Source: DASQEH01 sp963765725 (lineage in GTDB: Bacteria > Actinomycetota > Actinomycetes > Propionibacteriales > Nocardioidaceae). Taken from it: a DNA stretch of 64,000 nt. Made by a program: the position numbers and the translations under genes. The stretch covers positions 496,001 to 560,000 of the forward strand of contig CAVXXI010000003.1 in the NCBI GenBank assembly GCA_963765725.1, read 5' to 3'. Below, in pieces: positions 52,028 to 60,414 of this stretch (its first letter is position 1; each line of letters begins with the position of its first letter). A model generated the notes under the pieces. It did not search any database, was not told the DNA's origin, and saw only the letters and a list, made by a program, of their open reading frames with translations.

Positions 52028-52888
52028 TCAGTCCGCAGTGCCGTCGCGGATCGCGTCGAGGTAGCTGCCGCGGCCGGTGGCGAACTTGCCACCGGTGCGG
52101 TACTCGGAGGCCACCAGGTCGAGCAACTCCTCGACCGTCGTGTCCTTCGCCGCCTTGTCGAACGTGATCTCGCCGTGCTGCAGGAGGTTGACCCGGTCGC
52201 ACACTTCCAGGACCTGCGTGTAGTTGTGCGCGATCAGGATGATCGAGAGGTCTCCACGGTCGCGCAGCTTGGAGATGAGGTCCAAGATGATCCCGCCCTC
52301 CTTGGCGCCCATCGCCGCGAGGGGCTCGTCGAGCAACAGGATCCGGCTGCGTGAGTACACCGAACGGGCCACGGCGACGGCCTGCCTCTGCCCACCCGAG
52401 AGGTGGGCCACCTCGTCGTTGACCGACGGGATGTTGATCCCGATGTCGTCGAGGTAGCGCCGCGCGTCGCGCCGCATCACCGACCGCTTCAGGAAGGGTC
52501 CCCAGCGGGGCTCGCGGTTGAGGTGCAGGTTGAGGTAGACGGGCAGCGTGTCGATCAGCGCCAGATCCTGGAAGACCGTCTCGATGCCCAGCGAGCGCGC
52601 GTGCTTGACGCTGTTCAGTCGCGTCTGCTCGCCGTCGAGCGCGATATGGCCGGAGGTCGGCTGGTGGAAGCCGGTGAGGATCTTGATGAGCGTCGACTTC
52701 CCGGCTCCGTTGTCCCCGAGCAGCCCCAGGACCTCGCCCTTGTCGACATGCAGGTTGATGTCGTGGAGTGCCGTGACCTGCCCGAACCGCTTCGACACGT
52801 GCTCGGCTCGCAGAGCGGAGACGTCGACCCCTGCCGCCGTGGCGCCGCTCGCCGGTCCCGGTGCCGAGCTGTCGGCCACGGTGCTCAC
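52028..52888 (-). CDS. Sugar ABC transporter ATP-binding protein, single-domain CUT2 type
   Basis: This 286-residue ATPase has Walker A GDNGAGKST, Q-loop TVFQDLALID, signature LSGGQRQAV and Walker B ILLLDEPLAAM with a switch His in IAHNY. CUT2 importers usually have a two-domain ATPase; this one has a single domain, like FrcA. The GTG at 52888 overlaps the permease stop (GTGA). The operon order is binding protein, permease, ATPase, all on the minus strand. Confidence 0.9.
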   Translation of the reverse strand: MSTVADSSAPGPASGATAAGVDVSALRAEHVSKRFGQVTALHDINLHVDKGEVLGLLGDNGAGKSTLIKILTGFHQPTSGHIALDGEQTRLNSVKHARSLGIETVFQDLALIDTLPVYLNLHLNREPRWGPFLKRSVMRRDARRYLDDIGINIPSVNDEVAHLSGGQRQAVAVARSVYSRSRILLLDEPLAAMGAKEGGIILDLISKLRDRGDLSIILIAHNYTQVLEVCDRVNLLQHGEITFDKAAKDTTVEELLDLVASEYRTGGKFATGRGSYLDAIRDGTAD

Positions 52889-53931
52889 GCTGTCTTCGCC
52901 GATCGCCGGAAGCGGGTCAGCTGGGTGTTGAAGAACATAGCCAGCAAGATCGCTACTCCTTCGATGATGATGAAGGTCGTCGCGCTTATGCCCTGGATGT
53001 TGAAACCGTCCTGCAGAATGCCCAGCAGCAGCGCGCCGAAGAACGCCCCGATGACCGTACCGGACCCGCCGAGAAGCGCCGTCCCCCCGATGACGCAGGA
53101 GGCGACGGCCGCGAACATGAGCTCGTTGCCCCCCGCGCTGGGGTCGAAAGACTGGCTGATGTGGATCCCGTCGAGGATGCCGGCGAACCCGGCGAACACT
53201 GCGGTGATCATGAAGGCGCGCACCTTGATCTGCCGGGTCCGGATGCCCGCCTCGGCAGCGGCGACCGGGTTGGCGCCGGTGGCGATGGTGTTCACGCCCC
53301 ACTTGGTCTGCGTCAGCACGATCTGCATGACGATACAGATGCCGATCGCCCAAAGGATCTCCGACCATTTGCCGCCGCCGATGATGCTCACCAGCTTGCC
53401 TTCGGTCGGTGCCGGCCGGGGGAAGTTGTTGGAGACCTTCAAGGTGATGCCGTGCAGCAGGTACAGCGTGCCCAGGGTCGTGATGAAGGACGGCAGGTTG
53501 AGCAGCTGGGTGATCAGGCCGTTGCCGAGCCCGATGAGGGCGCACACCACCAAGGCGACGACGAGACCGAGGAAAAGCGGCAGGCCCTGGTCGTTGGCCC
53601 ACATCATGATGAACGGTGCTAGTGCGAACGTCATGCCTGCCGACAGGTCGATCTCGCCGCACACGAGCAGGAACACCTCGCCTGCTGCCACGATCGCCGT
53701 GGCGGCGGTGAAGTTGGCGATGTTGAGGCGGTTGTCGACGGTGTAGAAGGCCGAGTTGACCGCGCTGAAGTACACACACAGCGCGATGACCACGATGACG
53801 ACGCTGAGCTCGCGGAGCCTGAGCAGGCTCGTGATCGGCGAGAACCCCGAGGGCGGCGGAGCCGAGCCGGCGGACCCCGAGGGCTCCGCCGGACTCGGCG
53901 CTGGTGACGCGACCGTGTTCTCTGTGGTCAC
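52885..53931 (-). CDS. Sugar ABC transporter permease, CUT2 (RbsC/FrcC-like)
   Basis: This 348-residue permease has about ten hydrophobic segments and the family segments VCGEIDLSAGMTFALAPF, GLGNGLITQLLNLPSFITTLGTL (in parts) and GIRTRQIKVRAFMITAVFAGFAG. It lacks an EAA loop, as expected for CUT2. It lies 4 bp after the binding-protein gene and overlaps the ATPase gene. An N-terminal Pro/Ser/Gly-rich cytoplasmic tail of about 30 residues precedes the first helix. Confidence 0.9.
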   Translation of the reverse strand: MTTENTVASPAPSPAEPSGSAGSAPPPSGFSPITSLLRLRELSVVIVVIALCVYFSAVNSAFYTVDNRLNIANFTAATAIVAAGEVFLLVCGEIDLSAGMTFALAPFIMMWANDQGLPLFLGLVVALVVCALIGLGNGLITQLLNLPSFITTLGTLYLLHGITLKVSNNFPRPAPTEGKLVSIIGGGKWSEILWAIGICIVMQIVLTQTKWGVNTIATGANPVAAAEAGIRTRQIKVRAFMITAVFAGFAGILDGIHISQSFDPSAGGNELMFAAVASCVIGGTALLGGSGTVIGAFFGALLLGILQDGFNIQGISATTFIIIEGVAILLAMFFNTQLTRFRRSAKTA

Positions 53932-53935
53932 CCGA

Positions 53936-55030
53936 TCAGCCCTTGATCAGCTGCTGCTTGTCAGAGCTGCCCTCGAACCGGTTGGTGGTGGTCAGGTACG
54001 GACCCACGAGGTCCTTGGTGACGAACTTCAGGCCGGTGTTGGTGAAGGGCGGGCTCACCAAGGTGCCCGAGAGCTTGTACAGGTACAGGTAGAGCACCGG
54101 AAGGAAGCCCTGCAGGTAGGCCGACTGGTCGATCGTGAAGTCGAGGTCACCGGCCTTGATGGCGTTCTCGGTCGGCACCAGGAGGTCGAACCCGCCACCG
54201 TGCACGCCCTTAGCGGCGAGGCCGTACTTCTTGCTCACATTGGCAATGCCTTGCGTGCTCCCCGCGTCGACGGCGTACAGGCCCTTGTAGTCCTGGTTGC
54301 CCTGCCAGAAGGCGTCGATCGCCGCCTGCTCCGGGTTGACGTCGGCACCGGTTGCCACCTGTTTCACCTGGTAGCCCTTGTTGGCAGCCTTCAATGCGGC
54401 GATCGCACCGTCGGCACGGGGCTGGATGTTGAGCGACCCCGGTGTGGCGATGAAGATGGCGACTTTGGACCCTGCGGGGACGACCTTTGCGATCTCCTGC
54501 CCCATCGCCTGACCGGCGGCGAACAGGTCCTGACCGATGTAGTTGAGCCGGGCGTTCGTGGGCACGTCCGCGTTGTAGGAGACGACCGGGATGCCGGCGC
54601 TCATCGCCTGCTCGGTGGGCGCGTTGAACGCGGACTTGTCGATCAGCGCGACGGCGATCCCGTCGGCCTTGGCCGTGATGGCCGTCTTCATCGCCGTCAC
54701 CATCTCCGACACCTTCGACGTCTCCGAGCCGGTCCACTGGTACGTGCAGTTGAGCAGGGCGCACGCATCCTGGATGCCGTACTGCGTCGCCTGGAAGAAC
54801 GGGTTGGTGGTCACGTGGTTGACGAAGACGAACTTGTACTTGGGCGTGGTCGGGAAGTTCCCGACGCCGCCGGATGCGCTGGCAGACGAGTTCGAGTTGC
54901 AGGCCGACAGCAACGCGGTCGCCGCGGCGGAGAGCCCTACTCCCTTGAGGAGCGTGCGACGAGCCGTCCCGTGGGAGCGGCCGGCGGGGTCGTCGGATTG
55001 GGGCTCAAGTCCGTGCTCGAGTTCGGGCAT
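53936..55030 (-). CDS. Sugar ABC transporter substrate-binding lipoprotein
   Basis: This 364-residue periplasmic-type binding protein of the LacI/RbsB fold carries a twin-arginine stretch (ARRTLLKGVGLSAAATALLSAC) with a lipobox Cys. The core has YKFVFVNHVTTNPFFQATQYG, ADGIAVALID, GIPVVSYNADVP and YIGQDLFAAGQAMG. The ATG at 55030 has GGAGGAG upstream. Two LacI-type operators at 55152-55165 and 55272-55285 lie in front. The transported sugar is unknown; no LacI-family gene is in the window. Confidence 0.9.
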   Translation of the reverse strand: MPELEHGLEPQSDDPAGRSHGTARRTLLKGVGLSAAATALLSACNSNSSASASGGVGNFPTTPKYKFVFVNHVTTNPFFQATQYGIQDACALLNCTYQWTGSETSKVSEMVTAMKTAITAKADGIAVALIDKSAFNAPTEQAMSAGIPVVSYNADVPTNARLNYIGQDLFAAGQAMGQEIAKVVPAGSKVAIFIATPGSLNIQPRADGAIAALKAANKGYQVKQVATGADVNPEQAAIDAFWQGNQDYKGLYAVDAGSTQGIANVSKKYGLAAKGVHGGGFDLLVPTENAIKAGDLDFTIDQSAYLQGFLPVLYLYLYKLSGTLVSPPFTNTGLKFVTKDLVGPYLTTTNRFEGSSDKQQLIKG

Positions 55031-55151
55031 GTTCGGGATCTCCTCCTGGAAGCGGGTTCGCTCGACGCGTTGCACTGAGGATCCGGCGGTATTGAGACGG
55101 CGGCTCTCCGTTACCGTGCAGGACCGGGCGATCCGGCAGCACGGGGACCTG

Positions 55152-55165
55152 TGTTAGCGCTCACA
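55152..55165. promoter_or_regulatory. LacI-family operator, proximal site
   Basis: TGTTAGCGCTCACA is a near-perfect palindrome centred on CG. It lies 122 bp before the binding-protein start. It matches the other site, 120 bp away, at 13 of 14 positions. Confidence 0.7.
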
Positions 55166-55271
55166 TCGGCAGTGTCGTGCATGCCGGAGAGGAGGTCAAG
55201 ACCCCACGCCGGAGTTGCGCTGTCGAGGGTCTCCCGCCCCATGGTTCGGGGACGGCCCCCCGATCACGTCG

Positions 55272-55285
55272 TGTGAGCGCTCACA
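55272..55285. promoter_or_regulatory. LacI-family operator, distal site
   Basis: TGTGAGCGCTCACA is a perfect 14-bp palindrome of the LacI/GalR sugar-regulator type. It lies in the gap of about 510 bp between the ABC operon and oleA. I saw nothing else gene-like in that gap. Confidence 0.75.
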
Positions 55286-55542
55286 GGGCCCAGCTGGAGA
55301 CGGGCCGGATTGGAGAACCGGATACCTGCGCCGCTAGTCTGTTGCGCGCGAGGCTCCCTCGACGCTCGCCCACGGCCGAGATGACCGAGGTCTGCTTACG
55401 ACGTAAACTCGCCGCTGCATCGATCCTCGTCGGCAGCTTGTGAGTGACGTGTCCGATCTCGGGTACTTTCGGAGGGGACCATTCACGTCACGAGTGCCCG
55501 ATCCCTGCGGGCGCTGACAGGGGCGCGACAGAAAGAGACTCC

Positions 55543-56568
55543 ATGACCGGCAGCGGGATCTACCGATCGTCCAACACCTCCGTCTTGGCGGTCGGCGCGC
55601 TGGACGCGCCACACATCGTCACGTCGGCCGAGATCGACGAGCGGCTCGAGTCCACCTACAAGCGGGTCGGTCTGCGAGCCGGGCTGCTGGAGCGCCTCGT
55701 CGGCATCCGGGAGCGCCGCTGGTGGGGCGAGGGCTTCACCTACGCCGACGGTGCCGCGATGGCGGGAGCGAAGGTGCTCGCCGAGTCCGGGATCGATGCT
55801 GCCGAGATCGGGCTGCTCGTCAACACCTCGGTGAGCCGGGCGTACCTGGAGCCCTCGACGGCCGTCTCCGTCCACAACGCCCTCAGCCTGTCGCCGAGCT
55901 GCCTCAACTTCGACGTCGCGAACGCCTGCCTCGGCTTCGTCAACGGCATCCAGCTGGCGGTCGCCATGATCGAGTCCGGTCAGGTCGACTATGCGCTGAT
56001 CGTCAACGGCGAGGATGCCCGCGAGGTCCAGGAGGCGACCATCGCCCGACTGTTGCGGGCCGAGGTGACGACGAGCCAGGTGGTCGGTGAGTTCGCGACC
56101 CTCACCCTGGGCTCGGGCGCCGCGGCCATGGTTCTCGGACGCTCCGACCGCCACCCCGAAGGCCACCGGGTGATCGGCGGGATGACCAGGGCCAGCACCG
56201 AGCACCACGAGCTCTGCGTCGGCGACGTCAAGATGATGCGTACCGACGCCAAGGGCCTGCTCGACGCCGGGCTCGACCTGTCCGAAGCCCTCTGGGCCGA
56301 CGCGGCAGCCGAGTTCGACTGGGCTTCGGGCATGGACCGCTACATCATCCACCAGGTCTCCCAGGTGCACACCGACGCGCTCTGCACCCGACTCGGCATC
56401 GACCCGCAGCGGGTCCCCCGCACGTTCCCGACCCGCGGCAACATCGGGCCGGCCTCGGTGCCCTTCACGCTCGCCGGCGAGGTAGGCGAGCTGGAGCCGG
56501 GAGACCGGATCCTGCTGATGGGGATCGGGTCGGGGCTGAACGCGTCCTGCGCCGAGATCTGCTGGTGA
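55543..56568 (+). CDS. oleA: OleA: thiolase-fold acyl-CoA condensing enzyme of olefin biosynthesis
   Basis: This 341-residue 3-oxoacyl-ACP synthase III-like enzyme performs head-to-head Claisen condensation of two acyl-CoAs to a beta-keto acid. The active Cys is in VANACLGFVNG, the His in YIIHQVSQVH and the Asn in TRGNIGPASVPF. The placement directly before a fused oleBC gene and oleD separates it from FabH. The ATG follows GAAAGAGACTCC. Its TGA overlaps the GTG of oleBC by 4 bp. The product pathway yields long-chain internal olefins, often via a beta-lactone. Confidence 0.9.
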   Translation: MTGSGIYRSSNTSVLAVGALDAPHIVTSAEIDERLESTYKRVGLRAGLLERLVGIRERRWWGEGFTYADGAAMAGAKVLAESGIDAAEIGLLVNTSVSRAYLEPSTAVSVHNALSLSPSCLNFDVANACLGFVNGIQLAVAMIESGQVDYALIVNGEDAREVQEATIARLLRAEVTTSQVVGEFATLTLGSGAAAMVLGRSDRHPEGHRVIGGMTRASTEHHELCVGDVKMMRTDAKGLLDAGLDLSEALWADAAAEFDWASGMDRYIIHQVSQVHTDALCTRLGIDPQRVPRTFPTRGNIGPASVPFTLAGEVGELEPGDRILLMGIGSGLNASCAEICW

Positions 56569-59144
56569 CGGGCGACGCCCGCCTCCCACCCCCGAATCTG
56601 CCCGGACTGGACCCCTCCTGGTCGCGCCTCGTCACCGTGGCGGGTGAGGCTGGCACCAAGCAGACCTGGCACGTCCTCGACAACGCCGTTGCCGACCCGG
56701 AGCTGACGCTGCTCTGCGTCCACGGCAACCCGACCTGGTCCTACCTGTGGCGCCGGCTCTTCTCCGCCGTCCCGAGGACGTGGCGCGTCGTGGCGCCCGA
56801 CCAGCTCGGGATGGGCTACTCCGACCGGCCGAACGAGTCTCGCACGCTGGCTCAGCGGGTGTCGGACCTGGACCGGCTCACCGACGCCCTTGGTGTCGAC
56901 GGCGCCACGGTGACCGTTGCTCACGACTGGGGCGGACCCATCTCCCTCGGCTGGGCGTCCCGCCACCGTGACCGGCTGCGCGGCGTGGTGCTGCTCAACA
57001 CCGCCGTGCACCTGCCGGCGGGCGACGCAGGCCCGGCACTGATCCGGCTGGCGGACCTACCGGGTCTGCGTGGTCTGGTGTGCGCACGTACCCCTGCCTT
57101 CGTACGGGCGGCGACCTCACTGTCCCGGCCGCCGCTGCCCAGAGCCGTCCGCGACGCGTACGCGGCGCCCTACGCAGCTGCCTCCCGCCGTCGTGCGGTC
57201 GCCGACTTCGTCGCCGACATCCCGTTCTCCGCGAGGCACCCCAGCCGCCCGGCGCTCGACGACATCGCCCTGGCGACGCGGAGCCTCGATGTGCCCGCGC
57301 TCATCCTCTGGGGTCCGCGCGACCCGGTCTTCGCCGAGCGGTTTCTCGACGACCTGCGCGAGAGACTGCCCGGTGCCGACCTGCACCGGTACGAGCAGGC
57401 CTCGCACCTCGTCACCGAGGACGCGCCCCGGTACGCCGAGTCGGTGGTCGAGTGGGTCCGCGACCGAGCGACCTCAGCGGCACCGGCCGGAGTCTCCGCT
57501 CCGACCGACATACCGGCGGTGGTTGTGACGCCTCCGCTCGGCGCGCGCCTCAAGGCACGTGCCGGCGACCACGGCCCCGCCGTGGTCGACCTCGGCGGGC
57601 GCACGGTCAGCTGGGACCTGCTCGACCGGAGGGTCCGGGAGATCGCCGCGGGGCTGGTGGCGACCGGCGTGCGAAGGGGCCAGCGGGTCGCCCTGCTCGT
57701 ACCACCGTCGGCGGACCTGACCGCCGCGGTGTACGCGGTCTGGCGGGCCGGCGCCGTCATCGTCGTCGCCGACAAGGGCCTCGGGGTACGGGCGATGGGC
57801 CGGGCGCTGCGCGGGGCCCGCGTCGACCACGTGATCGCCACTGCCCAGGGCCTGGCCGCCGCCAGGGCGATGAGGCTTCCTGGACGGCGCATCGCCGCCG
57901 GAGCGGCGCCCGGACCGCTGTTGCGCGCACTGGGCGCCGGCATGACGCTCTCGGACCTGGCGCGGATCGGTCGCAGCGCGCCCGAGCCTCCGGCAACCCC
58001 GGCCGACGACGCCTGCGCAGTGGTTTTCACGTCCGGGGCGACGGGGCCTCCCAAGGGCGTGGTCTACCGCCATCGGCAGGTACAGGCGCAGCTCGAGCTG
58101 GTGCGGTCCACGTACGCGTTGACCGACGATGATCGCCTGGTTGCGGCGTTCGCGCCGTTCTCGCTGTTCGGTCCGGCCCTCGGCATCGGCTCGGCGGTCC
58201 CCGACATGGACGTCACGGCTCCCGGCACCCTGACCGCGGTGGCGTTGGCCGACGCCGTACAGGCGATCGACGCCACGGTGGTCTTCGCCTCTCCGGCGGC
58301 CCTGCGCAATGTGGTGGCAACGGCCGGGGCTCTGTCGGCATCGCAGCGGACGGCCCTGGCACGCGTCCGGTTGCTGATGTCGGCGGGTGCTCCCGTGCCG
58401 ATCGGGCTGCTCCAGGCCCTGAGCGACCTCCTGCCGAACGCCGACGCGCGGACGCCGTACGGCATGACCGAGGCGCTGCCCGTCACCGACGTCTCCCTGA
58501 ATGAGCTGCTGGCAGCGGGCGAGGGCGAGGGCGTCTGTGTCGGCCGGCCGCTTCCCGGCGTCGAGGTCGCCGTCAGCGCCCTGTCGGAGTCGGGCCACGC
58601 CACCGGGGACCTGACGTCGGATCCCAGCGTGAGCGGTGAGATCTGCGTACGGGCCCCGCATGTCAAGGACCGCTACGACGCGCTCTGGGCGACCCAGCGT
58701 GCGTCGTCGCGCGACGGACTGGGTTGGCATCGCACCGGAGACGTCGGTCACCTCGACGCAGAGGGGCGGCTGTGGGTCGAGGGCAGGGTCGAGCACGTCA
58801 TCACCACCGCCAGCGGTGTGGTCACGCCCGTCGGCGTGGAGCAGCGGGTCGAGGGGCTGGCACAGGTGCGCGCGGCCGCAGCGGTCGGTGTCGGTCCGGC
58901 CGGAACGCAGCAGCTCGTCGTGGTCGTGGTCCTCCGTTCCGAGCCTTCGCGCTGGAGCTCGCCGTTGGCGCCGCTGGACCTGAGCGAGACGGTGCGGCGA
59001 GCGGCCGGCGTAGAGGTGGCCGCCGTACTCGTGGCCCGGGAGCTGCCGGTCGACATCCGCCACGCGTCGAAGGTCGACCGACGCAAGCTGGCCCAGTGGG
59101 CCTCCCGTGTGCTGGCGGGCGCCGGAACGAGGGCGGCGTCATAG
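56565..59144 (+). CDS. oleBC: OleBC fusion: beta-lactone decarboxylase and beta-lactone synthetase
   Basis: This 859-residue fusion joins two enzymes. Residues about 1-300 are OleB, a haloalkane-dehalogenase-like alpha/beta hydrolase (HGNPTWSYLWRR, nucleophile VAHDWGGP, His in ASHLVTED). Residues about 320-859 are OleC, an AMP-binding ligase (VVFTSGATGPPKGVVY, YGMTEALPVTD, WHRTGDVGHLDAEGRLWV, catalytic Lys in ASKVDRRKL). OleC makes the beta-lactone from the beta-hydroxy acid, and OleB decarboxylates it to the cis-olefin. OleBC fusions are known in several actinobacteria. The Pro/Ala linker is at about 300-320. Confidence 0.9.
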   Translation: MTGDARLPPPNLPGLDPSWSRLVTVAGEAGTKQTWHVLDNAVADPELTLLCVHGNPTWSYLWRRLFSAVPRTWRVVAPDQLGMGYSDRPNESRTLAQRVSDLDRLTDALGVDGATVTVAHDWGGPISLGWASRHRDRLRGVVLLNTAVHLPAGDAGPALIRLADLPGLRGLVCARTPAFVRAATSLSRPPLPRAVRDAYAAPYAAASRRRAVADFVADIPFSARHPSRPALDDIALATRSLDVPALILWGPRDPVFAERFLDDLRERLPGADLHRYEQASHLVTEDAPRYAESVVEWVRDRATSAAPAGVSAPTDIPAVVVTPPLGARLKARAGDHGPAVVDLGGRTVSWDLLDRRVREIAAGLVATGVRRGQRVALLVPPSADLTAAVYAVWRAGAVIVVADKGLGVRAMGRALRGARVDHVIATAQGLAAARAMRLPGRRIAAGAAPGPLLRALGAGMTLSDLARIGRSAPEPPATPADDACAVVFTSGATGPPKGVVYRHRQVQAQLELVRSTYALTDDDRLVAAFAPFSLFGPALGIGSAVPDMDVTAPGTLTAVALADAVQAIDATVVFASPAALRNVVATAGALSASQRTALARVRLLMSAGAPVPIGLLQALSDLLPNADARTPYGMTEALPVTDVSLNELLAAGEGEGVCVGRPLPGVEVAVSALSESGHATGDLTSDPSVSGEICVRAPHVKDRYDALWATQRASSRDGLGWHRTGDVGHLDAEGRLWVEGRVEHVITTASGVVTPVGVEQRVEGLAQVRAAAAVGVGPAGTQQLVVVVVLRSEPSRWSSPLAPLDLSETVRRAAGVEVAAVLVARELPVDIRHASKVDRRKLAQWASRVLAGAGTRAAS

Positions 59145-60145
59145 CCCGGGTACTGGTGACCGGGGCGACCAGCCTGCTCGGTCGCGGGACTGTGCGCGCG
59201 CTGCTGGCGCGAGGCGACGACGTCACCGTCCTGCAGCGGCACGAGTCGGGACTCGGCTGCCGGGAGGTGCTCGGAGACGTCGCCGACCCTGCCGTCGTCC
59301 GGCGGGCAGCCGGGGGCAAGGACGCCGTCGTACACCTGGCCGCAAAGGTCGACGTCGTCGGCAGCTGGTCGCAGTTCGCGCGCACGAACATCGACGGCAC
59401 GCGCAACGTCGTCGCTGCCTGCGGCGCGGCCGGCGTCGGCTCCCTGATCCACGTGTCGACTCCCGCGGTCGCCCATTACGGCCGGCCCCTCGTCGGGGCT
59501 GGTGCGGGACCGCCTGACGTACGTCGCGCCAGGGGCCACTACGCCAGGTCGAAGGCGGTTGCGGAGACCGTCGCTCTGGCGGCCGACGGTCCCGGCCTGG
59601 CGGTGATCTGCATCCGCCCGCACCTCGTCTGGGGACCGGGAGACACCCAGCTGGTCGAGCGCGTCGTCTCCCGGGCCCGCCGGCACCTGGTACCGATCCT
59701 CGGCTCTGGCGCTGCCCTCATCGACACCACGTACATCGACAACGCGGTCGACGCACTGGTCGCGGCCGTCGACTCCTGCAGAAGTGGTCACGGGCAGGCG
59801 TTCGTGGTCTCCAACGGCGAGCCGCGGCCGGTGGCGGAGATCTTGGCGAGGGTCTGCAGGGCGGCGGGTGTACCGGAGCCGGGCTGGCGGTTGCCAGTGC
59901 CGGTGGCACGTTCGGTGGGTGCCGTCGCAGAGGCGGCGTGGGCGCTGCTCGGCAGGACCGACACTCCGCCCATGACGCGGTTCCTCGTCGATCAGCTGAC
60001 CACGGCTCACTGGTTCGACCAACGGCTCACCCGGGCGGTGCTGGGCTGGACTCCGCAGGTCGGCATCGAGGAGGGGTTCGAGCGGCTGGCTCGCTGGTCA
60101 GGAGACCGTTCCAGGGGTGTCGGTAGCGGCCGCGTCGCCGTGTGA
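59096..60145 (+). CDS. oleD: OleD: NADPH-dependent beta-keto acid reductase of olefin biosynthesis
   Basis: This is an extended SDR of about 345 residues which reduces the OleA product to the beta-hydroxy acid. The Rossmann motif RVLVTGATSLLGRG is at the very start, catalytic HYARSK lies about 140 residues on, and VICIRPHLVWGPGDT and YIDNAVDAL follow. The start is uncertain: the GTG at 59096 gives a leader overlapping the oleBC 3' end, and no ATG/GTG lies closer to the Rossmann strand except inside it. The 3' end overlaps the convergent gene at 60098-60340 by 48 bp. Confidence 0.85.
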   Translation: MGLPCAGGRRNEGGVIARVLVTGATSLLGRGTVRALLARGDDVTVLQRHESGLGCREVLGDVADPAVVRRAAGGKDAVVHLAAKVDVVGSWSQFARTNIDGTRNVVAACGAAGVGSLIHVSTPAVAHYGRPLVGAGAGPPDVRRARGHYARSKAVAETVALAADGPGLAVICIRPHLVWGPGDTQLVERVVSRARRHLVPILGSGAALIDTTYIDNAVDALVAAVDSCRSGHGQAFVVSNGEPRPVAEILARVCRAAGVPEPGWRLPVPVARSVGAVAEAAWALLGRTDTPPMTRFLVDQLTTAHWFDQRLTRAVLGWTPQVGIEEGFERLARWSGDRSRGVGSGRVAV

Positions 60146-60340
60146 GGCGGTCTGGGTGCCTTCGCCGACCTGTCCGAGCTGGTCGTCGGCGTTCTCGGCG
60201 GCCTCGTCGGGTCGCGCGGTGCCGCTCGGGTCGATGTCGTTGGCCGGCTGGAGATCCTCGGGGAGCTGCTCGTCGTGGATCTGCATGTCGGTGTAGGAGC
60301 CGTCGGTGGAGTCGCCGGACTCGCCTGAGGTAGTCGTCAT
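60098..60340 (-). CDS. Small acidic conserved actinobacterial protein
   Basis: This 80-residue, strongly acidic protein contains YTDMQIHDEQLPEDLQPAND, a motif I recognise from short uncharacterised actinomycete proteins. It is probably largely disordered. The start ATG is followed by Thr/Ser-rich residues. Its 3' end overlaps the convergent oleD 3' end by 48 bp, an unusual arrangement that may be regulatory or show that one reading frame has drifted. Confidence 0.6.
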   Translation of the reverse strand: MTTTSGESGDSTDGSYTDMQIHDEQLPEDLQPANDIDPSGTARPDEAAENADDQLGQVGEGTQTASHGDAAATDTPGTVS

Positions 60341-60414
60341 CTGCTCGTCGTACCCCGCGTGCTGGGCGCGGAAACGGTCCGGGTGGGCGATGAGGCGACC
60401 AATAGGGTGACTGC

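Noticed and set aside
55177..55443. Small open frame between the ABC operon and oleA
   Set aside because: No family pattern or ribosome binding site, and it crosses the distal LacI-type operator.
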